Source: Mesorhabditis belari
Taxonomy: Eukaryota > Nematoda > Chromadorea > Rhabditida > Rhabditidae
Assembly (NCBI GenBank): GCA_958450365.1
Contig: CAUEEP010000934.1
Span: forward strand, 2,191,725-2,255,724
DNA: 64,000 nucleotides
Direction of reading: 5' to 3'
Both the position numbers and the translations under genes were made by a program. Below the pieces are notes generated by a model. It was not told the origin of the DNA and searched no databases. It saw nothing but the letters and a program-made list of their open reading frames with translations. This document shows positions 22,501 to 32,400 of the stretch, one piece after another. Numbering within the stretch: the stretch's first letter is position 1; the number at the start of each line of letters is the position of its first letter.

Positions 22501-25500
22501 AATTGCAAAATAGCAACGCAAATAGGAAGAAAACGGACGCGACCGTAGCACTGATTTGACTCTAGTACTAACTTTAAATGATAGAAATGGTGATGGATAG
22601 AAATGGTGATGAATCTTGATTACTAATCATGAACGATATAAGCTTTAGCTTTAGAATCAATTTCAATGACCAATTTCAGTTTCAATGACCTATCCACCGA
22701 TTTTCCCGTCATTCCCTGAAGTTTTGCCTGGATTCGACTATCATTGGCCAGCTGCAAACGGTTTGATAGCTAGAGTTTGAGTTAAAGATAACGATTACGA
22801 TTAGATAAAGATTACGGTAGTTTTAGAAGCTATTGTAAGCTTTAGCTGATAGCTGATAGCTGGTAGCTGATAGCTGGTAGCTGATAGCTGGTAGCTGATA
22901 GCTGATAGCTGGTAGCTGATAGCTGATAGCTGATAGCTCATAGCTGATAGCTCATAGCTCATAGCTGATAGCTGATAGCTGGTAGCTGATAGCTGGTAGC
23001 TGATAGCTGGTAGCTGATAGCTGGTAGCTGATAGCTGATAGCTGGTAGCTGATAGCTGATAGCTGATAGCTCATAGCTCATAGCTGATAGCTGATAGCTC
23101 ATAGCTGATAGCTGGTAGCTGATAGCTGGTAGCTGATAGCTGGTAGCTGATAGCTGGTAGCTGATAGCTGGTAGCTGATAGCTGGTAGCTGATAGCTGAT
23201 AGCTGATAGCTGATAGCTGATAGCTCATAGCTCATAGCTGATAGCTGATAGCTCATAGCTGATAGCTGGTAGCTGATAGCTGGTAGCTGATAGCTGGTAG
23301 CTGATAGCTGGTAGCTGATAGCTGGTAGCTGATAGCTGATAGCTGATAGCTGATAGCTGATAGCTCATAGCTCATAGCTGATAGCTGATAGCTCATAGCT
23401 GATAGCTGGTAGCTGATAGCTGGTAGCTGATAGCTGATAGCTGATAGCTGATAGCTGGTAGCTGATAGCTCATAGCTCATAGCTCATAGCTCATAGCTGA
23501 TCTTGATAAGCTTTAGAAGCTATCGAAGCTCTTTACAAACATCTCTAGAAAGCTCTAGACTTCAATAGCTAGCTATTTCTATCCAACTTTTAGACAACCT
23601 CTCAATTCAATCGTCAATGTGTCACTTGGATGAGTCAACCGTCAAACACTCAGTGATACACTACCCTATTGGGGAGAAGGTTATTTATAGATTTTATAGT
23701 AATCAATCTAGATATATCGATCTAGCCGATTATGAGTTTCAGCTGATAGTGGTCAATGAATGAGTGGGTTTAGGCTCGTTCAACCATCAAGTATTTGGTA
23801 TCATTCAACGCAGAATCATTCATAATTATGCTAAATTTTTTAAATTAGAAAGATTGGATAAAAGGAAAAGAAATTAGAGCAGAAAAGAACTCTTTGTTCG
23901 AGAGAAAACTTTGAAGTCCCGTAATTTCTTTTCCTTTTATCCAATCTTTCTAACTTAAAAAATTTAACATAATTATCAATAATTCTGCGTTGAATGATAC
24001 TAAAAACTTGATGGTTGGAAGCCTGTACTGAACTGTACTGTATACAGTCTATCGTAGTCGATTATGAATAAGTGAGTCTAGAGGCATCCAACTATTAACT
24101 GTTTAGTATCATTCAACGCAGAATCATCCATAATTATGCTAAATTTTTTAAATTAGAAAGATTGGATAAAAGGAAAAACAATTACGAGACTTCAAAGTTT
24201 TCTCTTGAACCAAGAGTTCTTTTTTGCTCTAATTTCTTTTCCTTTTATCCAATCTTTCTAATTTAAAAAATTTAGCATAATTATGAATGATTCTGCGTTG
24301 AATGATACCAAAAATTTGATGGTTGGACGCCTGTAGACCCACTAATTCATAATCGGCTACTACATATAGGCTATATACAGTACAGCACAGTATCAAGTGG
24401 ATACGGTAGACCTACAGTAGTACGGTATCAGGTGGCTATACAGTGAAACGTTGTAGCGCCCGCAATTTTTAACTTAAACTCACAAATTTGATAAAAATCG
24501 ACGCAGAATTGAATTCCCTACAAAATACCGTCTTCTCTCTAATAGCATTGCCTAAATTCCTCGAGATCTCGAGAACCGCTTATCAGAACCTATCGATGTG
24601 GGGTCGGAAAATGTAGCTGACGATGAGATCTTGACGATGATTTGAGTGTTGAGCTTCTGGGAGAAATTGGGAACGAGAAAATAGTGACCAACTCGGCTCG
24701 ACCATTAGAGAGAGACGGTGCATTAGAGAGACGACAGGAATATTGTCCTCATTAAAGGGTTTCTCTATTAGATTTGCCAAAAAGGTTTGCCAGGTTGCTA
24801 GGTTTGTCAAAAGAAATTGATTCATGATGACATACAATTTTAGAAGCTTCCTCTAAACCAACCCAATCACTTGCTTGAGCCACATTCAGTCATTGTGACA
24901 CCGCGAACCGATCATCAAACATTTCCATCAAATAATCGATTATGTGGAGAGTTACAATTTGGACAATCTACAGTAAGACATTTAAAATATTGTAAAAGAT
25001 TTTGGGTTAAGGATTTTGGCTTAAGAATTTTGGCTTAAGGTTAAAGAAAGTTGAACGATTGAATCGATCGAACTTCGCTAGGCTAGAACCCGATCAGGAA
25101 CAGATTCAAGGTCATCTCCGGTCTAGAACCAGGATCAAAGCCAGGCCCAGATCAAAGCCAAGTCCAGGATTAAAGCCAGGCCCAGATCAAAGCCAAGTTC
25201 AGGATCAAAGCCAGGCCCAGATCAAAGCCAAGTCCAGGATTAAAGCCAAGCCCAGGATCAAAGCCAGATCCAAATCAAAGCTTCGATGGACTTTGATGGA
25301 CTTAACTTAAGACCAAATAGACTTGATTCATCTCCAGAAAGATCAGAACGATTGATCGATTGATGGTCGATTGATCTGTAGTCTTCTAGATTGTCAACCA
25401 TCAGTTAAACTATATTACTACTCGATTCCAGGACAGTCTTCCCTCAATGCATCACTCAATGCATCCTTTACCATCCACAAATCCCAATCATTTTGCGTCT

Positions 25501-25548
25501 TTCATCTCCGAAGCAACAAACACTCTTCTTGGACCGTTACCGATTTGA
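8951..25548 (+). CDS. ahr-1: Aryl hydrocarbon receptor (bHLH-PAS transcription factor), 22 exons
   Basis: Exons: 8951-8988, 14711-14766, 15095-15226, 16926-17051, 17313-17371, 17430-17562, 17658-17744, 18099-18172, 18289-18398, 19115-19213, 19350-19453, 19528-19585, 19665-19751, 19950-20049, 20338-20429, 20487-20595, 20744-20842, 20880-21027, 22680-22760, 23594-23679, 24844-24972, 25432-25548. All phases agree, giving about 700 residues. The N-terminus [13 protein letters not shown] and the basic region [18 protein letters not shown] are typical of AHR. The loop and helix 2 ([19 protein letters not shown]) follow; the bHLH covers about residues 25-75. PAS-A (about 138-270) starts [13 protein letters not shown] and includes [17 protein letters not shown] (about 290-390) includes [15 protein letters not shown] and [17 protein letters not shown]. 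The C-terminal third is low in similarity. AHR proteins dimerise with ARNT/AHA-1 and act in the nucleus on XRE-type sites; nematode AHR-1 is known from neuronal development and is not thought to bind dioxin. Weakest calls: the exon-20 donor (23,652 is an alternative, also phase 0) and the two last exons. Confidence 0.9.
9112..9332. repeat. 23-bp minisatellite in ahr-1 intron 1
   Basis: About nine copies of GGCTTGAATCCAGGCCAAGA plus CTGA or CTGAGCT. The two long minus-strand frames across it are repeat artefacts. Confidence 0.9.
9480..10440. other. ahr-1 intron 1, low-complexity DNA
   Basis: Poly-T tracts, GCCTTAAA repeats (9,635-9,695) and GAAA repeats (9,868-9,918). A copy of the 805-905 dispersed repeat lies at 10,155-10,250. 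No gene seen. Confidence 0.5.
10440..10628. repeat. CTTT/CTTG microsatellite
   Basis: Polypyrimidine run of CTTT with scattered TTGC and CCTT variants. Frames on both strands are artefacts. Confidence 0.9.
10753..10838 (+). repeat. Partial duplicate of ahr-1 exon 1 and its donor
   Basis: About 80 bp matching 8,969-9,045 closely: the last codons of exon 1 (GCAACGG..TTCAAGAG), the GTGTCT donor and the start of the intron (AAGTAAACTACAGTAGTC and on). The copy lacks the ATG and the first half of the exon. It sits inside the first intron of the same gene and is preceded by a short inverted repeat around ATTCATTAATATGAAT (10,733-10,748). Confidence 0.85.
10840..12235. other. ahr-1 intron 1, repeats only
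   Basis: Contains short arrays such as GATCAAGATCAA (11,165-11,190), a GATCAGCTGATC stretch (11,245-11,270), a unit containing GCCTAGAGCTCTCACAACTC (11,725-11,830) and ATCATTTATC (12,030-12,070). No coding exon recognised. Confidence 0.5.
12245..12425 (-). pseudogene. 5S rRNA-like sequence (relic or 5S-derived SINE head)
   Basis: The minus strand reads CCCGTCCGATCTGCCAAGTT, then GAGCAACGTCGGCGCGGGTT, then AGTCGTGGGTTC. This follows the 5S rRNA internal promoter order (box A-like AAGTTGAGCAACG, box C-like GGTTAGTCGTGGG). The 3' side (CATCGGAGTATCATCGGCTA) no longer forms a convincing 5S closing stem. It lies about 300 bp from a tRNA-like sequence on the same strand. It could be a diverged 5S gene, a pseudogene or the head of a 5S-type SINE. 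Confidence 0.5.
12722..12796 (-). tRNA. tRNA-like sequence, possibly Lys(CTT), probably a pseudogene
   Basis: The minus strand shows a D-arm-like GCTGACTGGTTAAGT, an anticodon-arm-like TTTTATCTTAATCGGAA and a good T-arm GAGGGTTCGAACCC. The acceptor pairing GCACGTG/CATGCGA is partial, and the anticodon stem has wobble pairs and a mismatch. Likely a relic or SINE head; the identity is uncertain. Confidence 0.4.
13165..13678. repeat. 12-bp minisatellite TACTTTCTGTAG
   Basis: About 40 copies of TACTTTCTGTAG with variants at the last three to five bases. The unit is a multiple of three, so three long frames (172-192 codons) are open across it. They are not credible proteins. Confidence 0.95.
13915..14205. 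repeat. 17-bp minisatellite
   Basis: About 17 copies of CATCAAGCTATCCATAG or CATCAAGCTATCCACAG in ahr-1 intron 1. Confidence 0.95.
14785..15055. repeat. CCTACAGTAAG/TCTATCGTAG minisatellite
   Basis: Irregular 10-mers around CTACAGTA and CTATCGTA fill ahr-1 intron 2 almost from donor (14,767) to acceptor (15,094). Confidence 0.9.
15540..16485. other. ahr-1 intron 3, duplicated block
   Basis: Apart from a TCTC run (15,560-15,590), a block of about 80 bp containing AGAGTCTATTGCGGCTATG and GGTTAATGTACAGTAGGATA is present twice, near 15,915-15,990 and 16,210-16,290. No exon recognised. Confidence 0.5.
16488..16860. repeat. 10-bp minisatellite GGGGACTATA/GGGGACGATA
   Basis: About 36 copies of a 10-mer alternating between GGGGACGATA and GGGGACTATA, ending 65 bp before the acceptor of ahr-1 exon 4. 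Confidence 0.95.
17100..17290. repeat. AAGTACGTCT minisatellite
   Basis: 10-bp units (TCTAAGTACG, TCTAGAGAAC variants) filling most of ahr-1 intron 4 (17,052-17,312). Confidence 0.9.
17755..18088. repeat. 20-bp minisatellite filling ahr-1 intron 7
   Basis: Units like GAGCTCTGGAGCCAGATATA, interleaved with AGCCAGTTATA. The array begins about 10 bp after the donor and ends about 10 bp before the acceptor. Confidence 0.95.
18876..18945 (+). tRNA. tRNA-like sequence in ahr-1 intron 9, probable relic
   Basis: A Ser/Leu-type D-arm (GGCCGAGTGGTAAAGCGC), a perfect hairpin GGTTTC-TAAAGC-GAAACC in the anticodon position and a T-arm-like GCAAGTTCGATCCC. The length is short for Ser/Leu, with no variable arm, and the acceptor ends do not pair well, so it is unlikely to be functional. 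Confidence 0.4.
19768..19908. repeat. GGCTTAGGCCCA minisatellite
   Basis: 6/12-bp units (CTTAGG, CCCAGG) in ahr-1 intron 13. Confidence 0.9.
21180..22055. mobile_element. 876-bp TTAA-flanked element with long TIRs
   Basis: TTAA lies at 21,176-21,179 and 22,056-22,059. The element starts AGGGGGGGTATTAATCGCGG and ends with the complement (CCGCGATTAATACCCCCCT). The inverted repeats are nearly 165 bp, extending to ACTGCAAGGCT / AGCCTTGCAGT. TTAA targets with short G/C-run ends are typical of piggyBac-type elements. No transposase is present. The interior holds a small minus-strand coding-like stretch ([19 protein letters not shown], about 21,540-21,597) and an acidic one ending [14 protein letters not shown] (about 21,472-21,520), perhaps remnants of a carried gene. 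The element sits in ahr-1 intron 18. Confidence 0.85.
22840..23507. repeat. 10-bp minisatellite TAGCTGATAGC
   Basis: About 65 copies of TAGCTGATAG/TAGCTGGTAG/TAGCTCATAG in ahr-1 intron 19, with a visible higher-order pattern of about 180 bp. Minus-strand frames of Ser-Tyr-Gln-Leu repeats are artefacts. Confidence 0.95.
23781..24017. mobile_element. 237-bp palindromic MITE, copy A
   Basis: Ends are CAACCATCAA and TTGATGGTTG. The arms carry GGTATCATTCAACGCAGAAT and TAGAAAGATTGGATAAAAGG with their complements, so almost the whole element folds on itself. It lies in the putative ahr-1 intron 20. Confidence 0.85.
24086..24326. mobile_element. 241-bp palindromic MITE, copy B
   Basis: Same family as the copy at 23,781, but the asymmetric centre (TCAAAGTTTTCTCTTG) is in the opposite orientation. 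The left end is more diverged (CCAACTATTAACTG). Confidence 0.8.
25088..25290. repeat. GATCAAAGCCAGGCCCA minisatellite in last ahr-1 intron
   Basis: About ten copies of GATCAAAGCCAGGCCCA / GATCAAAGCCAAGTCCA, 17-18 bp. The open frame across it is an artefact. Confidence 0.9.
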
Positions 25549-25559
25549 CAACACTTTGA

Positions 25560-25640
25560 TTTGAGTTGAGTTGGTTTGATTTGATTTGGTTTGATTTGAG
25601 TTGAGTTGAGTTCATTTGGTTTGAGTTGAGTTGAAGATCA
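25560..25640. repeat. TTGAGTTGATTTGG repeat
   Basis: Short 5-bp GAGTT/GATTT array directly after the ahr-1 stop codon. Confidence 0.75.
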
Positions 25641-25724
25641 GCAATGTTTTAACCTTTCCTGGATGTTCAGAAAGATTAGACTCGGCCAGGATATTGTAAG
25701 GAGAAATAGACTAGGCTAGGCAGG

Positions 25725-26195
25725 GGAAGAACGGGTTAGAACCTGATCTGACTCTGTCTCTTACCTTTCCAATAACCAGGCAAGGTTAGTACGGGTTAGA
25801 ACCTGTCTCTTACCTTTTCAGTAACGCCAGGCAAGATCAGAACGTTAGACTCTGTCTCTTACCTTCCCAATAACTCCAGGCAAGGTCAGAACGGGTTAGA
25901 ACCTGTCTCTTATCTTTCCAATAACTCCAGGCAAGGTTAGAACGGGTTAGACTCTGTCTCTTACCTTTCCAATAACTCCAGGCAAGGTCAGAACGGGTTA
26001 GAACCTGTCTCTTACCTTCCCAATAACTCCAGGCAAGGTCAGAACGGGTTAGAACCTGTCTCTTACCTTCCCAATAACTCCAGGCAAGGTCAGAACGGGT
26101 TAGAACCTGTCTCTTATCTTTCCAGTAACTCCAGGCAAGGTCAGAACGGGTTAGACTCTGTCTCTTACCTTTCCAATAACCCTACGCTCAACTCT
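25725..26195. repeat. About 52-bp minisatellite between ahr-1 and the transporter
   Basis: About nine copies containing CAGGCAAGGTCAGAACGGGT and CTGTCTCTTACCTT, spaced about 45-52 bp. Followed by five TCTATTTTTG units (26,200-26,245). Confidence 0.9.
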
Positions 26196-26425
26196 TTTGT
26201 CTATTTTTGTCTATTTTTGTCTATTTTTGTCTATTTTTGTCTATTTTCAAGATCTCTCAATTCTTAACTGTGATTCTGCTCATTCTGATTGAAATTCTCT
26301 ATTCGATACGGGTTCTAGCGCTTTTTCTTTTCTTTCTGATTCCCCGATCTTGTCTCAATATTCTCATACGATCTCTAGCAATGATGATTCTTTCGATATT
26401 TTGTTAAATAAAAGTTTTTTTCAGA

Positions 26426-26431
26426 TTTATT
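26426..26431 (-). terminator. AATAAA poly(A) signal of the SLC26 gene
   Basis: AATAAA on the minus strand, 68 bases after the transporter stop codon, is well placed for 3'-end formation. A plus-strand AATAAA also lies at 26,407-26,412 but is about 860 bp from the ahr-1 stop, so its use there is doubtful. Confidence 0.5.
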
Positions 26432-26498
26432 ATGGATTCTGGAAAGCATGTTTTCCAAAAAAACAGCAATGAGATCGATTCGATGGAGAAATTTAGCA

Positions 26499-29400
26499 TC
26501 AGAGTTTCTGCTCGCAAAATGAATCCACCAAAGCATCGAATTGAGGGAATTTACGCAAGACGCAAAGCACGCTTTCTGAAATTTGCTAGCTGAAATTTGC
26601 ATTTAAACGTTAGCTGAATATCTTTTCGCTTCTCTTTTAGTTGAAGATCTTTTTGTTTCCCTTTTAGCTGAATATCTTTTCTTTTAACTCTTACCATTCA
26701 GCCCGCAAAAGTGCACAGTGTAACCACGATTCTGACTGTAGTTGAAAGCCTAGGGTTTAAAGTTTTGAAGTTAAAGATCTAGAGCTAGATCTTGAGCTTG
26801 ATCTAGATCTAGCTCTTGATCTAGCTCTAGATCTAGCTCTAGATCTAGCTCTAGCTCTTGATCTAGCTCTAGATCTAGCTCTAGATCTAGCTCTAGCTCT
26901 AGATCTAGCTCTAGATCTAGCTCTAGATCTAGCTCTAGCTCTAGATCTAGCTCTAGCTCTAGATCTAGCTCTAGATCTAGCTCTAGATCTAGATCTAGCT
27001 CTGGCTCTAGATCTTGACCTAGTTCTTGATCTTGATCTAGCTCTTGATCTTGATCTAGATCTAGCTCTTGATCTACTCTACAGTAACCCTAACTCCTCTA
27101 ATACCTCATAAATAGCCTTTGCTCCCATTGTGTCAATGGCAATCATCGACTGACAATCAATTACAAGCAGATTGACCTTCAATCCCTTCAGATTCGAGCC
27201 ATTCAGATCAATGTTAGCTCTTAAAGGTTAAGATTAAGATTATGATTTAAACAGATCTAGAGATAGTCTAGAGAAATCTAGAGAAAATCTAGAGATAACT
27301 CAATTACAATGGCACTGGATTCTCCTTTAAAATCCTCTTCAACGTCTTCCAGAATTGATCAATATTGAGAAAAATGAGAGGAGCGGTTAGACGAAGTGAT
27401 AGAGAGGAGTCCAGTGAAGTGAAACAACTGTAAATGTTTCTTTCATTCAATCTAGAGTTTACAGTATCTTGGTCCTGATCTAATGGCTAATGACTGGCTT
27501 CTACAATATACTGCCTACCGTAATCCCTCAAATATTGGCAGTTAGAGCTGACCTGGTTACAGCTACGATTGGCCAGTAGTCAAGCCAGTACTGCATAGAT
27601 AGATCCAGTACTCTAGAGTTAGCTAGGGTCATACTAGAGTAAAACGGCTTGTAAAACTTGCTACACTGCATCAGCTAGTACTTTTGTAGGTACTGTAGAG
27701 AGACGGGGTACTGTAGGGCTACTATGAGGCTATTGTGAGGTACTGCAGACTCTACAGTATCCCTATAGTATCCCTACGATGGCCAGTATCCCTACCGTAT
27801 CCCTACAGGTCTACAGTGTCTACAGTGACCTACAGTTGTCTACAGCTGGCGTCTACAGTGATCCAAGCGTCTACAGTGATCTGGCTACTAGGCTGGGGTA
27901 CTGTAGACAGCTATTGTAGGCACTGTGGGTACTGTAAAATCATTGTAGTCAAGGAGAAGCTTTCGTAAGGAGGCACTTATTCAAGAAACCTGACTACTGT
28001 AGGGTACTGTAGGGTACTGTAGACTCAAATATTTAATTTACTGGTCTAAATTTAAGTCAAGCTTGTACTAGAGCCAAGCCAGACCTGGATCAGCATTAGC
28101 TGAGTCATTATTTAAGCCAAGCAAGCTAGCCAAGTCAGTAGGCAGCCAGCCAACCAGTCAGCTTGTAGCCAGCCAGCTAGCCAGCCTGTACCTAGCCAGC
28201 CAGCCAGCCTGTACCTAGCCAGCCAGCCAGCCTGTACCTAGCCAGCCAGCCAGCCAGCCTGTACCTAGCCAGCCAGCCTGTACCTAGCCAGCCAGCCAGC
28301 CAGCCTGTACCTAGCCAGCCAGCCAGCCTGTACCTAGCCAGCCAGCCAGCCTGTACCTAGCCAGCCAGCCAGCCTGTACCTAGCCAGCCAGCCTGTACCT
28401 AGCCAGCCAGCCTGTACCTAGCCAGCCAGCCTGTACCTAGCCAGCCAGCCTGTACCTAGCCAGCCAGCCAGCCAGCCTGTACCTAGCCAGCCAGCCAGCC
28501 TGTACCTAGCCAGCCAGCCAGCCTGTACCTAGCCAGCCAGCCAGCCTGTACCTAGCCAGCCAGCCAGCCTGTACCTAGCCAGCCAGCCTGTACCTAGCCA
28601 GCCAGCCAGCCTGTACCTAGCCAGCCAGCCTGTACCTAGCCAGCCAGCCAGCCTGTACCTAGCCAGCCAGCCTGTACCTAGCCAGCCAGCCAGCCTGTAC
28701 CTAGCCAGCCAGCCTGTACCTAGCCAGCCAGCCAGCCTGTACCTAGCCAGCCAGCCTGTACCTAGCCAGCCAGCCAGCCTGTACCTAGCCAGCCAGCCTG
28801 TACCTAGCCAGCCAGCCAGCCTGTACCTAGCCAGCCAGCCTGTACCTAGCCAGCCAGCCAGCCTGTACCTAGCCAGCCAGCCAGCCTGTACCTAGCCAGC
28901 CAGCCAGCCTGTACCTAGCCAGCCAGCCTGTACCTAGCCAGCCAGCCAGCCTGTACCTAGCCAGCCAGCCTGTACCTAGCCAGCCAGCCTGTACCTAGCC
29001 AGCCAGCCTGTACCTAGCCAGCCAGCCTGTACCTAGCCAGCCAGCCTGTACCTAGCCAGCCAGCCTGTACCTAGCCAGCCAGCCAGCCAGCCTGTACCTA
29101 GCCAGCCAGCCAGCCTGTACCTAGCCAGCCAGCCAGCCTGTACCTAGCCAGCCAGCCAGCCTGTACCTAGCCAGCCAGCCTGTACCACCAGCCAGCCAGC
29201 CTGTACCTAGCCAGCCAGCCTGTACCTAGCCAGCCAGCCTGTACCTAGCCAGCCAGCCTGTACCTAGCCAGCCAGCCTGTACCTAGCCAGCCAGCCTGTA
29301 CCTAAGCCAGCCAGCCAGCCTGTACCTAGCCAGCCAGCCTGTACCCAGCCAGCCAGCCTGTACCTAGCCAGCCAGCCTGTACCTAGCCAGCCAGCCAGCC

Positions 29401-32400
29401 AGCCTGTACCTAGCCAGCCAGCCAGCCTGTACCTAGCCAGCCAGCCAGCCTGTACCTAGCCAGCCAGCCAGCCTGTACCTAGCCAGCCAGCCAGCCTGTA
29501 CCTAGCCAGCCAGCCTGTACCTAGCCAGCCAGCCAGCCTGTACCTAGCCAGCCAGCCTGTACCTAAGCCAGCCAGCCTGTACCTAGCCAGCCAGCCAGCC
29601 AGCCTGTACCTAGCCAGCCAGCCTGTACCTAGCCAGCCAGCCTGTACCTAGCCAGCCAGCCAGCCAGCCTGTACCTAGCCAGCCAGCCTGTACCTAGCCA
29701 GCCAGCCTGTACCTAGCCAGCCAGCCAGCCAGCCTGTACCTAGCCAGCCAGCCTGTACCTAGCCAGCCAGCCTGTACCTAGCCAGCCAGCCAGCCAGCCT
29801 GTACCTAGCCAGCCAGCCAGCCTGTACCTAGCCAGCCAGCCTGTACCTAGCCAGCCAGCCAGCCTGTACCTAGCCAGCCAGCCTGTACCTAGCCAGCCAG
29901 CCAGCCTGTACCTAGCCAGCCAGCCAGCCTGTACCTAGCCAGCCAGCCAGCCTGTACCTAGCCAGCCAGCCAGCCTGTACCTAGCCAGCCAGCCTGTACC
30001 TAGCCAGCCAGCCAGCCTGTACCTAGCCAGCCAGCCTGTACCTAGCCAGCCAGCCTGTACCTAGCCAGCCAGCCAGCCTGTACCTAGCCAGCCAGCCAGC
30101 CTGTACCTAGCCAGCCAGCCTGTACCTAGCCAGCCAGCCTGTACCTAGCCAGCCAGCCTGTACCTAGCCAGCCAGCCAGCCTGTACCTAGCCAGCCAGCC
30201 AGCCTGTACCTAGCCAGCCAGCCAGCCTGTACCTAGCCAGCCAGCCTGTACCTAGCCAGCCAGCCTGTACCTAGCCAGCCAGCCTGTACCTAGCCAGCCA
30301 GCCAGCCTGTACCTAGCCAGCCAGCCAGCCTGTACCTAGCCAGCCAGCCAGCCTGTACCTAGCCAGCCAGCCAGCCTGTACCTAGCCAGCCAGCCAGCCT
30401 GTACCTAGCCAGCCAGCCTGTACCTAGCCAGCCAGCCAGCCTGTACCTAGCCAGCCAGCCAGCCTGTACCTAGCCAGCCAGCCAGCCAGCCTGTACCTAG
30501 CCAGCCAGCCAGCCTGTACCTAGCCAGCCAGCCAGCCTGTACCTAGCCAGCCAGCCTGTACCTAGCCAGCCAGCCAGCCTGTACCTAGCCAGCCAGCCTG
30601 TACCTAGCCAGCCAGCCAGCCAGCCTGTACCTAGCCAGCCAGCCAGCCTGTACCTAGCCAGCCAGCCAGCCTTTACCTAGCCAGCCAGCCTGTACCTAGC
30701 CAGCCAGCCAGCCAGCCTGTACCTAGCCAGCCAGCCAGCCTGTAACTAGCCAGCCAGCCAGCCTGTACCTAGCCAGCCAGCCTGTACCTAGCCAGCCAGC
30801 CAGCCTGTACCTAGCCAGCCAGCCAGCCTGTACCTAGCCAGCCAGCCTGTACCTAGCCAGCCAGCCAGCCTGTACCTAGCCAGCCAGTCAGCTTGTACCT
30901 AGCCAGCCTTTAACCAGTCTTGTTTCTTGCTCCCAACCATTGAGATGTTTCACTCGTTCCCCCTGACTCCAACGATGGTTCGGTCCCATTTCTCGTCAAT
31001 CCACTCCTGAAGAAAATATTTAACATAAAACAGTCTAGCTACCGTTGCGTTCTGAAGATTACGGTAGCCAGGACGAAGATCACTCCGATAAGCAAGCCGG
31101 CCACGATATCGACAAAAACCGTACCAAACAGGGTCACGATGAAGACTATCTGCAAAATGGATTACAGTAAACCTTTAGATTTGTAAATACTGCATCAATT
31201 GGATTCCTTCTCCACAAATGAGGGATTTGCCCGAGTTGACGGAACATTCCTTGCAAAGAGACGATCACAATTGAAGCAAGCACACACTGAAGAGATTTTA
31301 GAGCTTGATCAGTTCTGGATGGACTTAGAATTAAAACCAACGGTTGGCAATGGCTCGAGAACTGGCCCCAAAAAGAGAATCACTGCCACCACCATTGATG
31401 AAGAGAAAATCGATGAGAAAAGAGTTTTTGCGCCAGCTGCCTTAATGGAAACAATATTATTAATCAACTCTTTTCTCACCTCTCCGACAAGCGATCTACC
31501 AAGAGAAGTTGAAGGAAGATAAACGGGGAAAAGTGAGCAAAGGCATTCGGTGAGTCCACTGGCATAGAATTCCTAGAAAGATTATGGTTCGCAAGGGCAC
31601 AAAGTACTTTAGGGCTGGCTCTGGCTGGCTCTGGCTGGCTCTGGCTGGCTCTGGCTGACTCGGGCTGGCTCTGGCTGGCTCTGGCTCACCTGTTTCACGT
31701 CCAGTTTATAGAGATGCTTTTTAGCGAAAAGTTTCCCCATTGAGATGTGAATGACGAGGATGATAAGGGCAATTGAGAGGGAATCACTCAAGAGGTAGGA
31801 GAGAAGAGAGAAGTCGGGAAGTGATGGGGTTGGCAAGCTGGAACATTTCATTTGATCTACAAGGGAATGCTCATGATCAAGGATGCTTATGATCAAGCCT
31901 GCTCATGATCAAAGCTGGCTTTTTCACTCGAGATCAAGTCTATCTGATAGATCTATCTGGTAGAGCAGGTCATGGAGATCGAGAAGCCGTTTGCTCGAGC
32001 CAAGGGATAAAGTTTGACGATAGTGGGACTCGAACTTGAGGGTAAAAAGCTAACAGGTTCCGTAGTTCCGTAGTCTAGTAGACTGTCCACTAGACCATTA
32101 AAGCAATTGTTTTGGACCATTAAGACCATTAAGACCATTAAGCCTCATAAAGAGCTCAAGATGCAAGATGATTTTCTATCCGAAATTTCTCGTGTTTGCA
32201 AAGCTCGAGCTCCTTGACCGATGGCTGATGGCCGATTCTAAGATGAACTTGTTCTTGAGGCAAAAAACCAGCTTGTCAGATAGCCAGCTTGCCAACCAGC
32301 TTGTCAGCCAGCTAGCTTGCCAGCCAGATTGCCAGCCAGCTTGTCAACCAGCTTGTCAGCCAGCCAGCCAATCAGCTTGCCAGCCAGCCAGATTGCCAGC

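Noticed and set aside
24583..24837. 84-codon minus-strand frame considered as the transporter C-terminus
   Set aside because: The transporter ends in frame at 26,499 with a nearby AATAAA, and this frame has no STAS features. A plus-strand stretch here (24,498-24,620) was also considered as an extra ahr-1 exon, but its phase does not fit.
26375..26602. Longer alternative C-terminus for the transporter in another frame (NSLNSMLWWIHFASRN)
   Set aside because: It requires a different acceptor 11 bases upstream. The chosen frame (ESVLCVLRKFPQFDALVDSF) follows the STAS fold better, though the two cannot be fully separated without transcripts.
28136..30910. Regular repeats that could be read as a CRISPR array
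   Set aside because: Units are continuous with no unique spacers, in an intron of a eukaryotic gene.
31199..31522. 107-codon plus-strand frame
   Set aside because: It is the antisense shadow of three transporter exons (31,191-31,572) that match SLC26 on the minus strand.
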